Positions 1 through 13,400 of a stretch of DNA of 64,000 bases are shown here, one piece after another. This DNA comes from Phalacrocorax aristotelis. Lineage: Eukaryota; Chordata; Aves; Suliformes; Phalacrocoracidae. The position numbers and the translations under genes are program-made. Positions within the stretch are counted from its first letter, which is position 1; the number at the start of each line of letters is the position of its first letter. Under the pieces are notes generated by a model. The model did no database searches and was not told the DNA's origin. It was given only the letters and a program-made list of their open reading frames with translations. The DNA is taken from positions 20,936,723-21,000,722 of the forward strand of contig NC_134282.1 in assembly GCF_949628215.1 (NCBI RefSeq), written 5' to 3'.

Positions 1-960
1 GGCTCTATGAACAGTGTGTCCCTGTAGACCAAATTGAAGCTTATGGAGAGCAGAGAGGAGTAGGGTCATGCGTGCTTAGGCAAATGTGGAAATTATCTCC
101 ACGCTGTTAAACAAGCGTAAGGAGCACACCCCTGCATATGCTTCCTGCTCATGCGAACAAGCGTTTCCAACTAGGAGTGGATTTCAGCCCAGTTGCCCTC
201 TCAGCCATGCATGCACAATTGCTTTTGACTGAGGGACCTCTCCCCCCTTTGCTGAAGCCAGAGGCTGAAGAGGGGTTCCACCAGTGTCAGCCATTGACAC
301 CACAGTGTCCCCAGAGTCCCTGAGCTTATCCAGATTTCTTGTTCTCACTGATGACTCAGATGCATTCTAGCACTGCGTGCAAAAGCAGGGCACAGCTCTG
401 CTGAGAGCAGATGGGAACCATAGCCTGAATCCAGACACACTGCCCTTGGGGCTAGATGCAAGCTGTGCACTAGGGAATGTCTGTCCTTTAGACTTAAACG
501 TCCCAAGTTTTCTCGTTTTATGCTCATGAGGTAGTTTGCATCTGGATCAGACTCGTGGTAAGAGTTTGAGAGGCCTTAGGCCTGGAGTTAAAGCTTATGG
601 TTCAAGAGGGGAGTCAGTGGATGTTGCACATTCTTTTGGCACCAGCTGCTTATCAGCAAATCCCTGCCAGAGGTTACAGGGATTTGCTCATCTACCGGCA
701 GAGCTGCTCACGCCTTGCTGCCTCATCCAGCTCTGTCAAAAAGCACAGGTTAGCAAAACCAGCCATTTAAGGTATTTAAACTATCTGTGATTTTGATGGA
801 GATGGGCTGCAGAGCAATCATGCCTATAGCTCTACCCGAGTGTCTTTAGGGTATGAGTGCTTGGAAGCTAGAGCCAATGGAGGACATGAACTGTGTTTTT
901 ACTGAAGTTGCGTTTCACTGTGGGCAAGAAGGGCGCCCTTTGAGCAGTTAATGCAGGTGC
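1..960. other. Upstream intergenic sequence, no gene seen
   Basis: This is moderate-GC sequence before the AP1S3 CpG island. Only short open frames of up to 84 codons occur, without recognisable protein similarity. I see no RNA gene or mobile element here. Confidence 0.6.
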
Positions 961-1345
961 CAGGTGACAGCTAGGGTCACCCCGCGTGCGGACAGGGTCT
1001 CCGCAGCCCGGCCTGCCCGTCAGAACCCTCGCTTCCCAGAAACGAGTGGTCTGCGGGGAGGCCGCGCCGCCGCGGACGCGCAGCTGTACCGTCTGTCAAA
1101 AACTGCCCTTTTGCCCCCGCTCCGCTTCCCTCCTCCCGGGAGCGCGGAGGGCGGGGTGGCGGCGGCCGGCAACCTCCCTCGCCGGTCCCTCGCCACCAGG
1201 CCGCGCCGGCGAAGCCCGACGCCGCGGGGTCCCGGGGAGGCCGGTGGGAAGGGGGCCGGCAGCCCACCCCCTCTCAGCCCCTCGGTCGCCCTCGGCGCTG
1301 CCAGCCCCGGCGGGGCGGAGGCGCCCGGGGAAGTTCCCTTTCGGG

Positions 1346-1358
1346 GCATTGTGGGAAG
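1346..1358 (+). promoter_or_regulatory. ZNF143/THAP11-like half site
   Basis: GCATTGTGGGAAG read on the reverse strand is CTTCCCACAATGC, one base away from the TTCCCAGAATGC part of the ZNF143 consensus. It sits in the CpG island about 125 bases before the AP1S3 ATG, where such sites commonly occur. The assignment rests on motif similarity only. Confidence 0.3.
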
Positions 1359-1481
1359 GCGCGATGCGGCCGCGGCCTCACCTGGCGCGGGGCGGGGAGG
1401 AGGGAGGCAGGGCAGGGGAGAGGCGGCCGGCACCCAGCCGGGCCGGGCCGGCCTCCAGCCTGCCGCCACCGCACCACCGTC

Positions 1482-1484
1482 ATG
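1482..1484 (+). CDS. AP1S3: AP1S3 coding exon 1 (start codon only)
   Basis: ATG is followed directly by a strong donor, GTAAGT, at 1485-1490. Exon 2 opens with the codons I-H-F-I that follow the initiator Met in the sigma-1 family, so the first exon contributes a single codon. Longer + strand frames through this region are CpG-island read-through. Confidence 0.88.
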
Positions 1485-4400
1485 GTAAGTGGCCCGGGGA
1501 CGCCGGGCTTCGCCGGGGCCGGGCGGGAGCCCGGTGCCGCGGGCGGGCCGGCGGCGGAGCCCCCTCGACGGGCGCGTTTTCTGGGCTTCCCCCGCAGCTC
1601 CCTTCAGCCCCGCCGGGACCGGGCTCCTCCGTCCGGAGCCCAGTCCCGGAGCTTGGCCGTGGGAGACCCTCCGCGGGGCCGGCTGGACGTTGTTCTCCCA
1701 AAGGCCTAAAGCAAACAGAAGTGTTTGCGCGCTGCCCGAAAAAGCAAAGTCCCCGCGGAGGTGGGCTCAGCCCTGGGACCGCGCCGCCGTCGCCTTTGGC
1801 ACCCGAATGCCCCGTCTCGGGGCGCCCGGGGAGAGGGCAGCTCCCGAACCGCGGCGCCAGCCGCTCCGCCTGCGCCTGGCCCTGGGAAAACTTGGGTTGT
1901 CTTTGGTTTGGGTTTTGGTTGTTTGGTTTTTCTTTTCTCCATCCCCTGCTGGAGTAATCCGAGTTGGCTTTAAATAGAGGTAAATTACGTTTTTCAGAAA
2001 GCGCATACCAGCCAGCCTGCCTGCGAGGGCTGTGCCAGCTGCTCTGAGAAGCAGAAATGTTATTTCCAAGAAGGTTGGAACAAGGTTTGCACCTGTTTTA
2101 AAGAAATGAAAGCTGTATTCTTTTCCTTCCTGTCTTCTGACCCTTGGGGTGAGCTCGGGTCACGCTGACAGCCCTTTGTAGGCAAGCTGGAAAACAGGGC
2201 TGTTACAGAGAGAGGTTTTATGAAGTCTTCCTGTAACTTGAGGAGCTGAGGTTCAAGTCTGCTTCGGTGCCTGGAGAAGGATCGAATGTGGTTTCTTATG
2301 GATCTGCGTCTTTTGGCTGGCTCTGGTATCAAAGCAGGGCAGCGTTGGGCAGTGGGTTTTCTTGTGATGGGAGCATTAGGAAGAGCTTTTCCCCACGTGT
2401 ATTCCCTAGTGCCCTATAAGTGGAGAGCTTGGGCAACAGCTTTGCCTCCAGCTCAGGTGCTTCTGCTCAGCTGCCTGGTCTCATGGGGGTTGTAGGAACT
2501 CAGCTCTGCCTTTCCATCAAGTAACATGTCTGTGAGAGAGCAGACGGGTCTGGTTCTCTTCCTCATGTGCTGGCTATTGGTCTTGTGTGCGACCTGGCTC
2601 CACAGCTGGATAGAGGCGGCCACAGCGGCTTGTTTTAGTTTGGAAGGGGGCAGCAGCCCTTCAGGTTAAAGGGCTGGCGCAGGATCCTGGGAAGGAGGCC
2701 CTTTGGCTCTCCAGTGCCCTGCTTGGTGGTGGTTTGCTGGGATCAAAAAAGGTTGCCATGGTTATTCTCTTTTGTTAAGCATGATGACCAATATCCTCAG
2801 AATAATGGCTAGATTTTCCCCAAGGAGGACTGCGGGCTTTCAATCAGTAAGATGGTTAGTGATGCCTCTTAATTCAGAAACTATCTTGCTGTTTGATAAT
2901 TCAGGCTTGGGGCAGGTTCTGTGAGCAGGCCCGGAGCTGCTCTCTTGCACAGTTTGCCTGTTGTGTGCATCCATAATATCAGTTACTGGCAGCGCAGCTG
3001 AACAGAAGTCTCTCAACTCCTTCATCAGAGGCCAAGTTTTGTTGTCTGCCTCTATCCTCAAAGGCAGAGCTATGTTGTTTCTTTTAAGTGGTTTAGCCAG
3101 AATGCTGAATTTGTGTTGGTCTAGTGTATTTAGAAAGGTGTACCTGCCATTACATTTGCAAATAGAACGTGCACAGTAATGAGTTTACAGATGGCAGTGC
3201 ACTCTCCACACCTTAAGTCCCTATATAGATATAACCTTTCTGGTTACACCCTGAGACAGCCCTACACATGCAGTTCCCTAGGGTAAAGCTTATGTAAACA
3301 ACTGGAGTTACTGTTTTGCCCTTGAAGGTCAGTAAATACGGGAGCTGATTTCAGGGAAGCTGATCTCAGAACTCTCCCTGATGCATGCACTTCACAAATG
3401 CCAGTTTTCAAAGCACTCACAATGGTCCCAGGGGAGGGCTCCGTATTGACAATTTGGAGACTGTCTGCTGTATTGATTGTTGTAATTTTATAAGGTGAGT
3501 GTGCATTCTTACAATTAATAATTTTTTTTCCCTTTTCTGAGTTCATCGTACAAACCCTTGCTGGAGTTGTTATATTAACTAATGCTGTCAGCCTTACCCC
3601 GTTCTGTTGTAGAACCGGTGCTGATTAAGGGTGCTTTTGTCAGTGTACTCTTTCGCTTAAAAATCCTCTGTCATCCAGTCCCCGTGAAGGGGAGTAATTG
3701 TGGGCATGATCTGAAACCCTGGAGAGAAGGATCAAAAGAATCCCATTTTAGCACAGGAGCTCTAAAAATGTACTTGGTCTGAATAGAAAAGGAGTTGGCA
3801 GTGTTTCTACTTAGCAAGACGTTTGATAGCAGTCACTGATCTAGAAGCTTGCGTGGAAATATTAGTTGAAGTGACTGCAGCTTCTGATGCCTGCCTGGTG
3901 TTTGGAAATAAACTCTCAGCTGTTCTGAATATTGACCTCACCAACAATCTCAGTGCCCTTAATTGTTAAAATAGACACAGATCTGCAAAAGACATTTTTC
4001 AATGCTGCACAGAATTTACTATCTACAGGTTGAAGAATAACTGCTTTCTTCTACTCTGTGATACAGCTGTGTATCAGCCTAGCAAAGATGATGAACTTTG
4101 CCTCTTGGTACTTACCTCTGAAAGACAAGAAGGGGAGCAGATTGCGGTACATGAGAGGAGAATGACAAATAAAAGATTCTTGTTGCTTGAGGCAGCTTTC
4201 TATATGGAAAAAAAAAAGTTGTCTGTGTGGTCTTTCTTTTTTTATTCATCTTGTAGTGAACTATTAGTGTGGGAGTAGATGATAGTAATGGAAGGACGTC
4301 CTTTCTAGAAGATCCTGAGTAGATAGACTTTTCAGTTTGGAAAGAGATGGCTACATGGGATATGATAGAAATGCATGAAATCATGACTGTTATAAAGAAT

Positions 4401-7400
4401 AGTTGCTACAGGAAGAGTCAGGGTACACCCTGTGAAATTTTTAGGCACTAAATGTAAAGAAAACAAAAGGGAATACTTTTTTTCACACAATGTAGATGAA
4501 TGGTTTTAATCCACTGCCGAGGGTGTTATGGTGTCCAAGTATTTAGGCAGTTCATAGAGGATGGGCCCACAGGTGGGTTGTCTGGATCCAGTTTCTGGCC
4601 CTGAATCCTTAAACCTGTGATTCCTGGAGACAGGACTACCAGAATGATTTTACACATGCCCTGTTACTTATGTTGTCCCCTTCTGCTCAGATCAGAGTAC
4701 TGCTCAGGAGATGATCCATAATATTGTATTCAGTTACTCCCTGTCATTCAGTCAGACTTTTGAATACCATTTAGTAGAATTTGCTAGGAAAAATGTTTTT
4801 TAGGGTTCTCAGGAAGTCTGTAATCTCTGACTGTTGATGTGATCCTCTTCCAGATTACAGATTGTCACTGTTATACTAGAGGCCGCTCTGGACTGGCTGG
4901 CTGTGCAGTAATTGCGATGCATGCTTTACCGTCTGTAGGTAATAAGCTTATTTCCGGAAAGCAAAAGAAATGTTATGATAGATCATCTGCTAATTCTTTG
5001 CTTAAACCATTTTAAAATATATTTTCACTCACAAATAAGGAAATTGTAGGCATGTTTCAGAACCAGGAGTTACTAGGATGTGGAGTGCCTGGAGGGCTTT
5101 GAAGAAAGCCATGGCATCAGCAGTAAGCAAATGTAGAAAGAGGCAGTGAGTGGCTGGGGCTATGAGGAGGCAAGAAAACGCTGCTAAGCATGTGGACAGT
5201 GTAAAATGTTTGCTGCTTTTCTGTACCTTTACTCTTAATTACTTAAAAATCCCATGATTTATAAACCACCCTATAGACCTTCTGCCTTCTGAAGGTATCA
5301 GTTCTGTGCAAGAGCAGCAAAGGGACAAAATTATGCAAGTACTGAGGAAGCTGATGGATCAGGGAGGGCAGGTAGAGCTGCTCCTCCCCAAAGTACTTAC
5401 AAGATTTATGCTTCGGCATATACATCAGGCATTTATGTGAGCCAGTTGTAGTCTTTCTGGTGATGCCTAAATTAAAAGCGTATTGCTCCTGTATAAACAA
5501 TTCTTGCTATCACATATGCACAGCTACTAATTACCATCCCTGCCCATTCATTTCCCTGCTGTCCTATTCCTACAGGTTGCCATTTGCATTTGTTTGGCTG
5601 CTTTGGGTGTATGCTTTCTTGCATGGCCACCCCTGGGTCTTTGCATTTTTGCAGATGTTGGGAGTTTAGAGACATGCAAGATACAGTCATGCACAAATGG
5701 TTTTTCATTTTTGAGTGGGAATATAGCATTCAGAGTCACTGGGGCAGGATGGGAAAATAAAATTTGTTTGTGTATTTGAAGGCAAGCCTGACCTGTCTTT
5801 CTGGCCTAGTATGTCCTGGATTTATGTTTTTCAAGATCACAGGCGTAACCCCAGGCACTCTGTGGACCAGTCTTTTTTTATTCTCTGCCTTGCTGAATTT
5901 GTTAGGATGTCCATCTGCTATTCTGTGTTCAGGCCCGGGAAGAGAGGGCACTAAAATCCCTCATCACCAGCATGTAAATGCCAGTTGTTGCCTTGCTGCT
6001 TGCTGTTGGAGCTTGAACATAGTTTTGCTCAGACACTTGCAGTCCTCGATGGCTTGTTAACCAGCGCAGGAACTCCTGCATGGTCATCGCCCTCTGCTTA
6101 GTCCCATGAGGCAAGCAACAGACACAAATGGCAAAGGAATGAGAAATAGAATCATTTTTGTTTGAAGAAAACACAGAAATATTACCATGTTCTGCCTTTG
6201 TCTTGCAACACTGCATGCTGGAAGAACACGTGAAGCATTGGGTGAGTTGTCTGCCTGTCTGCTCTGAGCTCTAGAAAAGCCGTGGGAATGGCTACACGAA
6301 ACTCTCAGAACTCAACAGCTGCCAGGCTCAGGAGGTGGGGATATGGAAGGGGCAGTACTTCAGGCATTTCCTTTTCTCCAAGTCTCATGACAAGACCCAG
6401 GTGAATAGCAGAATTAATTTTTGGTCCATTTTTTCATTCTGGAGGCTAAATTTTAGGCCAACATGAAGCATTTTGTGAGATCCTGTGCTCTGGCCCTTCC
6501 TTCTGTAAACAATGGTTGCTTCTTTTATGTTTAGGTTATTAAATCCATGTCGGTTTTTTATCTTAATGATAAAATGCCATTTTAAAAGGGAAAACTGAGA
6601 ATTTTTCTATTGAAAATGCCTAAAAGAAATGCTTTAGTGTTTCAAAAAAATTACTCGTGCTTTTTCAGAGGCATTGACAAATGTGATCCTAACTCACGTC
6701 TATCTTCGGTCCATCCAGAGCTCAGATTTTCTGAGAGCATCTTTGTCAGGAGCTGGAAGGATGGGCATGAGGCTGCTGCAGACCTGCAGTGATTCTGCTC
6801 CACCAGGACAGGGGCATCCCCAGGCTGAAGCACTATCTGTCAGCTGGCTGAGGAGCTGGGAAAACTGTCACCTTCTGGTGTGCCTGCCCTGTTGCAGAGC
6901 AAAGCTTTTTAATTTTGCTCTTTGAAAGGTCAGAGGTGAGGGAAGGGCACTGCAGTTCCTTCATGTAGCAGGGCTTTGCAAATACCTGTAAGACAAACTG
7001 GAAATGAGAATAAAAGAGGCTGCACCTTTTGAGACAGTCAACTGGGCTACCTTTTAGCTCTGTTTCTTCGCCAGTTGTTCAAGGAACAGACTGGGAGGAT
7101 GGCTTTTCATGACTGTAAAGTACATTGGGGCTATAGTGAATTAGCGGTAGCTCTTGACAGCTTGTTCAGCCTCTCCCTGACCTCCTTTTCATTATAGTAA
7201 CCTAATGAAGATTTTCACTGCCTCCCAAAAAGGTATACACAAATAAAAACACCTCTGAGACTCCAGCCCAGGAGGCAGAAGGGATGTGATTACCTATTTA
7301 ATAATTGTTTTGAATGACTTCAAATGGTGCTGCGTTCTGTAAGGTCAGCCAGCCAGTATCCCTACAACTGTCTGTCCCCGGAGCTGAGACTGAAGATAGG

Positions 7401-10400
7401 AGTGCCGGCTCTGGTTCATGTGGCTGTAGTGCGGTCACTGGCCTGCTCTCAGACTGCAGAGTTTGAGGTAGGCTTTATGCAAACTTCCTGCCTGGATCTG
7501 TTCTTGCTTATGGCCTAGAAACTGGAGTAATTGCACTTGAAGGAAAAAAGCACTGATTTAAGAAAACTGAGAATAATTATCCTCTGTGAGAACTGGATGT
7601 CATTGCCTGCATCTACGTTTTAGAGGAGCTATCCTGGAAAGCTGTGCTGTCTCATCTCCAGAGATGTTCTGGAAACCTGGCTTTCCTGTTGGTGGGACGC
7701 CCAGCAGCGTGCGAGGAGGAGGAACGAGAATGCCTGTACTGTAGGGAGGATGTTGAAGGAATGCTACTAGTTTATGAGAAATGAGCCAAGGTTGGGACGA
7801 CTAAACCTGCTAGAGGCAATGATAAGCAGGAGCAGAGCTTGTGGGGCACTTACAGCTCCCTTGAGCTTTGTTTTCTTTTCCTTAGGTAACGATTGGAAGT
7901 GAGGAGCTTCAGGTTGTTTTTGGTTTGGAACTTCAGCTCAGCTATACTGTTTTGATTATAGTTTTATTTAATTCAAGTGAGACTATCAACGTTGTTGGCT
8001 GGATCAATACTATATGGTGTAAATATCCTTTAAATGATGGTATGCTGGTCAATTTAAAATCATCAGTAATAAGGGTGACTTCTGCATCTTGAAAAGCATA
8101 AAATCAATGTGTAACTATAGTCAAGTGTGCCTGTAATGATCTGCCACAACTTTTATTGCTTGGACTTTGGATGTATTGTTTAGGGGAAATTGTTCAGAAA
8201 TTAATCTTAACAGAGAGTAAGTGAGAAAGATTTCTGTGCCAGTTAGGAAGCAATATACTACTTTGGTATTTTTGTGTTGCTGTTTTTCCACTTGTTTTTT
8301 TCTTATTTGCTCACATCATACAGACTACATACATGTTTTAAATTTTAAAGCTGAGATTCTACAGTATTTAATAAACACCTGTCAGCTTCTGCGCTGCTGT
8401 GAATAAAAGTTTTAGTAACAGAATAAACAAGGGAATTAATATAGTTAATAAAGTAGCCTGGTTTGGATTTTGCATAATTGTTTTAAAAGTGCCTAAAACC
8501 CCACAGTGTATGTATTAAAGGTCAGTAGCCAGCTGGGGACTTAGTGCAGCAGCAGAATACCAAAATACCTGTGCTTCAGTGTATTATTCTGACTCTTCCT
8601 GATGTGGCTAGATTGTTAATACATAGGTCAATAGCTGTTCAGTATGTCTTTCTCACTTCACCCTAAATGCCTGGCATTCCAAACCATCTGTATATGCACA
8701 GTGTAGTGCTTTTTTTTGGGGGAGGGTGGGGGGGTGTGTGTGTGGGGTATTTCAATATTTACTTCCCTCACTCCAAAAAAAAACCCCATTAAACAAAGTA
8801 AAAACTGCAAGGATTTTTTTTATTCTTCAAAGGTTTTGGAGAAAAAAAGCAGCTAATGCTGGAATAATTTGGCTGTTCATACTTTTAAAAAGAAACAATT
8901 TAATGAAAGTAGGTTTTGTTCATTTTCCGATGTGGTGTAAAAATAAAGCCAATAAATTATGTACCGCTATGTTGGAAAATACATTCTTTCATATTGGAGG
9001 AAAGAATGAAAAATAGTAAAAGATAAGCAGAATATGAACTCGACAAGACTAAAATAGTGCCAGAAGATTGAGCAGTCTTCAAGGGAGTCAGAATAAGTTA
9101 AAAGAGAACTTTTTATGATAAAGTTGCTTCCTCTCCACCAGGTACAGCCAGTCAGTCTGGTTTTCCCCAGGTTTATATGAGCAGCTGAAGGTGTGGCTTT
9201 TTTCATCCCACTTCCCTTTTCATGTGGTCTATGAGTTTTTCTTTATTAGCATGTCATATATTACCTGTTGCCCTACTGGCAGCAGCAGGCTTAAACGGAA
9301 AGTTTTTGAGAAAAACAGAGTTTCTGAGTTCTGCCAAGCTGTCTGTTTTAGGATAGCAATTCCTAATTTGCAAATTTTAGTTAACTTGTGAATTTCAGGA
9401 ATCTTCCTGTTTTATAAAGGTGATTTGGGAGGGCTTTTGACTGAATCTGGAAAGGTTACAGCTGAAGCAGGCTCTAAACCCAGTGCTGGAGTGACAGAGC
9501 TGTCTAGCTAAGCAAATCCTTGCCCAAACCAAGCACCTAGGGAAGAGAAGGATGCTCGGTTTTCTCAGTCTTCCAGTCGCCGTCTCCTCTCTGCCTTCCC
9601 TCCCCTTAGGCTCCCTGGAGTCCTCCCATCTCGCTGTCCTCCTCTCCCACCAGAGGGACCTGGAGCAGCCAGATGCCACAGAACAGGTTTGAAGCCAGTT
9701 GGCAGATGTTATGCAGGTTGAATTACAGGAGGACAAGAAGTATTTCTAGCACGCATTCTTCTCACAGTGGGGTGAATTAAAGCCTCGCTGCACTGACCCC
9801 TGGAGTTTACCTTGCAGGAAGAAATGTGTCATCTTTTACATGTTTATGTCATTGGACAGTGAACTGGAGAAATGACCCTGGGAGTCAGGAAAGCCGCTTT
9901 GTCTTCCTGTGTGTAGTCGCCTTTATTTGATATCCCTACAGGTGGTTTGTTCTGTATGTAATAGAATATAGTCTGGAGTCCTTTAGGCAGTCGTACTAAA
10001 CGTTGCAGTACAGATCAGGTTAAGTTTTAAAACATCTGTAAAAGCAACAAATGATCAGACTTCAAAACCAGTGAGCCAACTGTAAAGCGTTTGATCAGTC
10101 TGGAGTGTGAAATGGCCAAATACCTGGGAAGGCTGCACCAAAGGGGTCCTCCAGTCTCGGCCCGGAACAGGCTGGGGACAAGCTTGGGTGAGCTGCTTAT
10201 CAGATCATGACAGCCCATTAGCAAACAGAGGGAAAGGTCTCCCAAGGAAGGTGGAAGAAAATCACAGTGTATGTTAGTTTTACATTTCTCTTACATTTGC
10301 AGTTTGTGAACATGTACACCTTCTGTATTTTGCATTTTCGATGTCTGTTCTATTTACTGTGAAATTATTTCATGTCAAAGTCTACCATTTGATATTTTTT

Positions 10401-13400
10401 TTGTAGCCCTGAAACTAAGGGTGGTGTTTATTATCCTGGTACAGTTTCGTAGATACTAATAAAATGGAAGGCCCCATAAATTTCCAACCTTGTCGTATAA
10501 CCTACAGCTGCATGAGCTGTCTATAGAAATGCATGAGAAGGTGACAGAGTTCAGGTTTAGAAATCTGGTTTAAATGCTTGACTTTTTATAAAAAACCCTC
10601 TTTTTCCGACTAGAATATAGTGGCCTACAAATACAGAATGCAAAAATGCAGTCATTTAAGCTACTTACTGATGTTTCTGGAGATTGTTTTGCACAGTGGT
10701 GTAGGTGGTTGGGTCTGATTCAGTAGAACAAGCTAATAAAATTACACGTAGCCTCTAGACCAAAGCTTGTCTCCTACAGACTCCACATGTGAAGGTAGCC
10801 GATGCTCTCATAGGAACTGCACTCCTCATGCTGACCCACTCAGGCTTGGGCCTAAAAATTCCCTCTGGCGTTGCCCCTGGATCTGGTGATTGTTAGTCAC
10901 AGCCAGCACGCCCTAGAATGGTAGGAAAGGAAATCAAACACCCTGCTTCAAAGGTATTTTGCTTGAAGCAATTCATTTGCCTATGTTTTTCTCTGGAATT
11001 AGAACTTCTAAAGACCTGTAAAACACTGCAGGATGATCTACCTCTATTTGTAGTTTGGCTGCTGAAAACCTAACCAAAATTTCCTTAATCAACATCCATC
11101 TTCTCATTAGCAATGTAGGAAAGCAAATATGTTTTCACAGCCGAGAAGCAAGGAACAGATGACCTGTTAGATTTGTGTTTGTGCAGTACTTCAACACTTC
11201 TAGGTTTATTGATGCATCAAAATCTTTCCAGTGAGCCCTAATGAACAGGGCTATGAGATCGAGGCATGTGTTGTACCATGTCAGTGTGGGTGGGCAGAGC
11301 AAAGCTGAACTGAGTGAAACAATGTCGATACTAATTGGATGCTTAGGCTTACAGGAATTAAGCTATTTAACCTTAGAATATAGTATTATTTACCTCCTAG
11401 AGAGTTCCCGAGATTGAATGGACTTTAGAAATTAGAAAAAGGAAGAAAAGTCAAAAGAGAAGAAAAACCCCACAGTATTTTCTCTTCTAAGTAGCTGCAA
11501 CTTTCTCATATGTTGTTTTGTTAGAAGAGCTGTCAGCTGGCCAGTAATATATACCTAGGCTTGAGGATACACTCTCTTGCTGCAGACTGTAAAATTAGAA
11601 TGGACTACAGTAGAGGCTCATATGTATTTTCTAGCTGTATATATTTCCATAATAGTAAAATTGCCTTATGAGGTATGCAGTTATATTCTGCATATGAAAC
11701 AGCGGGGGATGTGAGACCCAAAAGATAGGATTTTTGAAGCTCATGTACGAATCTTGATGCATTTAAGAGCATTAACAGATATTTTATGATTGCAAAGAAT
11801 GTTGCCTCTGCTCATGAAAGTGGTGGTGAAACATGAAGTGCATCTTTATAAGAAACAGTGGAGTTTTCAGAGCAATTTTAAATGGAGAGCAGCTTGCTTT
11901 CCTATGGATGAAGCACAACATATTGAAGTAAACTAATCAGCAGAAAATGATGGTAATATTCACAGTAATTCCCTAGCTTGTTGGTGTTTAACCTTTTAGA
12001 GGCATAAGGTTGCTTTCCTGGAGATATATGTATTACTTGCAGGCACTTGGATTTAAGGTCTGTTGGGTCCAAGAGATGAACCTAAACCAGAATACCCTTT
12101 CATTATCTCCCTATTGAAGCCCTGCACGTAAATATATTTCTTCCTGAGGATGTCTCAGCACGATCTTGTTATGCTGAACATGCTGTCAGCTTTTGATAGG
12201 GATTCATTGACTAATTCCCTGCATTTTCAATTGAATCTGATAATCATCTTCTATCTGATTCACCATATTTTTAGAGATTTGTCAAATAGCTGCTACCTGT
12301 GCTTGATGGCTTTTAAATGGACACCCACTGACCTGCTGCTCTTATCTGCAGAACCTACACACTGTTTTTCAAATGCACTCATCTTTACAAAGGCTTTGGC
12401 TTTGCTGTGCAGCAAGCAAAATAGTCCTTCATTCATCCAGCTCCTCTCAGTGGAAAAGCGTATGGACAGTAAGTACTGTCCCTTCATCTACTGGGAAGGG
12501 GTAACCCCCGACAGCCGGAATTACCATGTCAAAGCCCAGGTGGTAACATGAACAGAGAAAGGCAAGAACATGGTGCTTTGATCTTCACTGTAATCAGGCC
12601 CTGTGTACTGCCAGCGGCATAATTGTGCTTATTTAGCAAGCTCATCTGGAGAGTGTTAGAGGGCTCAACACAAGGCAGCTGCAAAATCCTTGTAATTTTA
12701 TCAAGCACATTAGGCTAATGATGGCAAGAGCCATATTTCCAGCAGTAGATCCTGCCACAGGCACATATGGATAAAACAGTCCACCTTTTCCTAAAAAGAT
12801 CCCACATTTGAAGTCTTTCTCAATATAGTCAGAAGTCTTATCTCCAAATTACTCAACAGCTGTGCAACTTAATAGCTAGAGAATGGTTCTGAATTATTAA
12901 TAAATGCTGTGTTTAAAATTCAGTAGCTTGCTTGTTTGTTTTTTCCCTTTTTTTTTGTAGAAGCTTCTCTGGCATACTTCTTTGCTTGGACTTCACCAGA
13001 CTGTAGAATGATTTTGTCTTTACAGAAATCTGCATTGTAATCTTGATAGTAACTGTGAACAGTAACATTAATCGTCACTGGTGAGATGGAGTGATGGGGA
13101 AGTATAGGTACAGCAATAAGCTGGAATAGTAAACAAGAGGGAGAAGGGATTAGGGTGTAGATTGAGAAGCTATGGGGAAGAATGGGGATGTGGCAAGTGA
13201 CTTGCTAGGCCTTCTGTTGGGAGTTGCAAGGATTGGGAGCATGTGAGGAAAATGAGGCTCCTGTTCTTCTCCCTGGTCCTCCCAGCATCAGGGGAAGCCT
13301 TGTCTCTGCAGGCACAAGTGGCAGCGTGCCTGTCATCATGCACATGGCTGTGACTGTGGTTAGACATCCTTCCTGCAAGCCCCTGGCCTCCAGGCATTGG

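Larger units (their letters stand above)
960..1900 (+). promoter_or_regulatory. AP1S3: CpG-island promoter of AP1S3
   Basis: GC and CpG content rise abruptly from about position 960 and stay high to about 1900, enclosing the AP1S3 start codon at 1482. There is no TATA box at a suitable distance, as is usual for a housekeeping-type promoter. A sequence resembling half of the ZNF143/THAP11 site (GCATTGTGGGAAG, 1346-1358) lies about 125 bases before the start codon and could mark the core promoter. The transcription start is not visible directly; somewhere in 1300-1470 is an inference. Confidence 0.75.

Noticed and set aside
986-1957. 323-codon + strand open frame and several overlapping frames on both strands
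   Set aside because: These are read-through of the AP1S3 CpG island: Pro/Arg/Gly/Ala-rich, low-complexity, and running across the exon 1 donor. High GC removes stop codons by chance.
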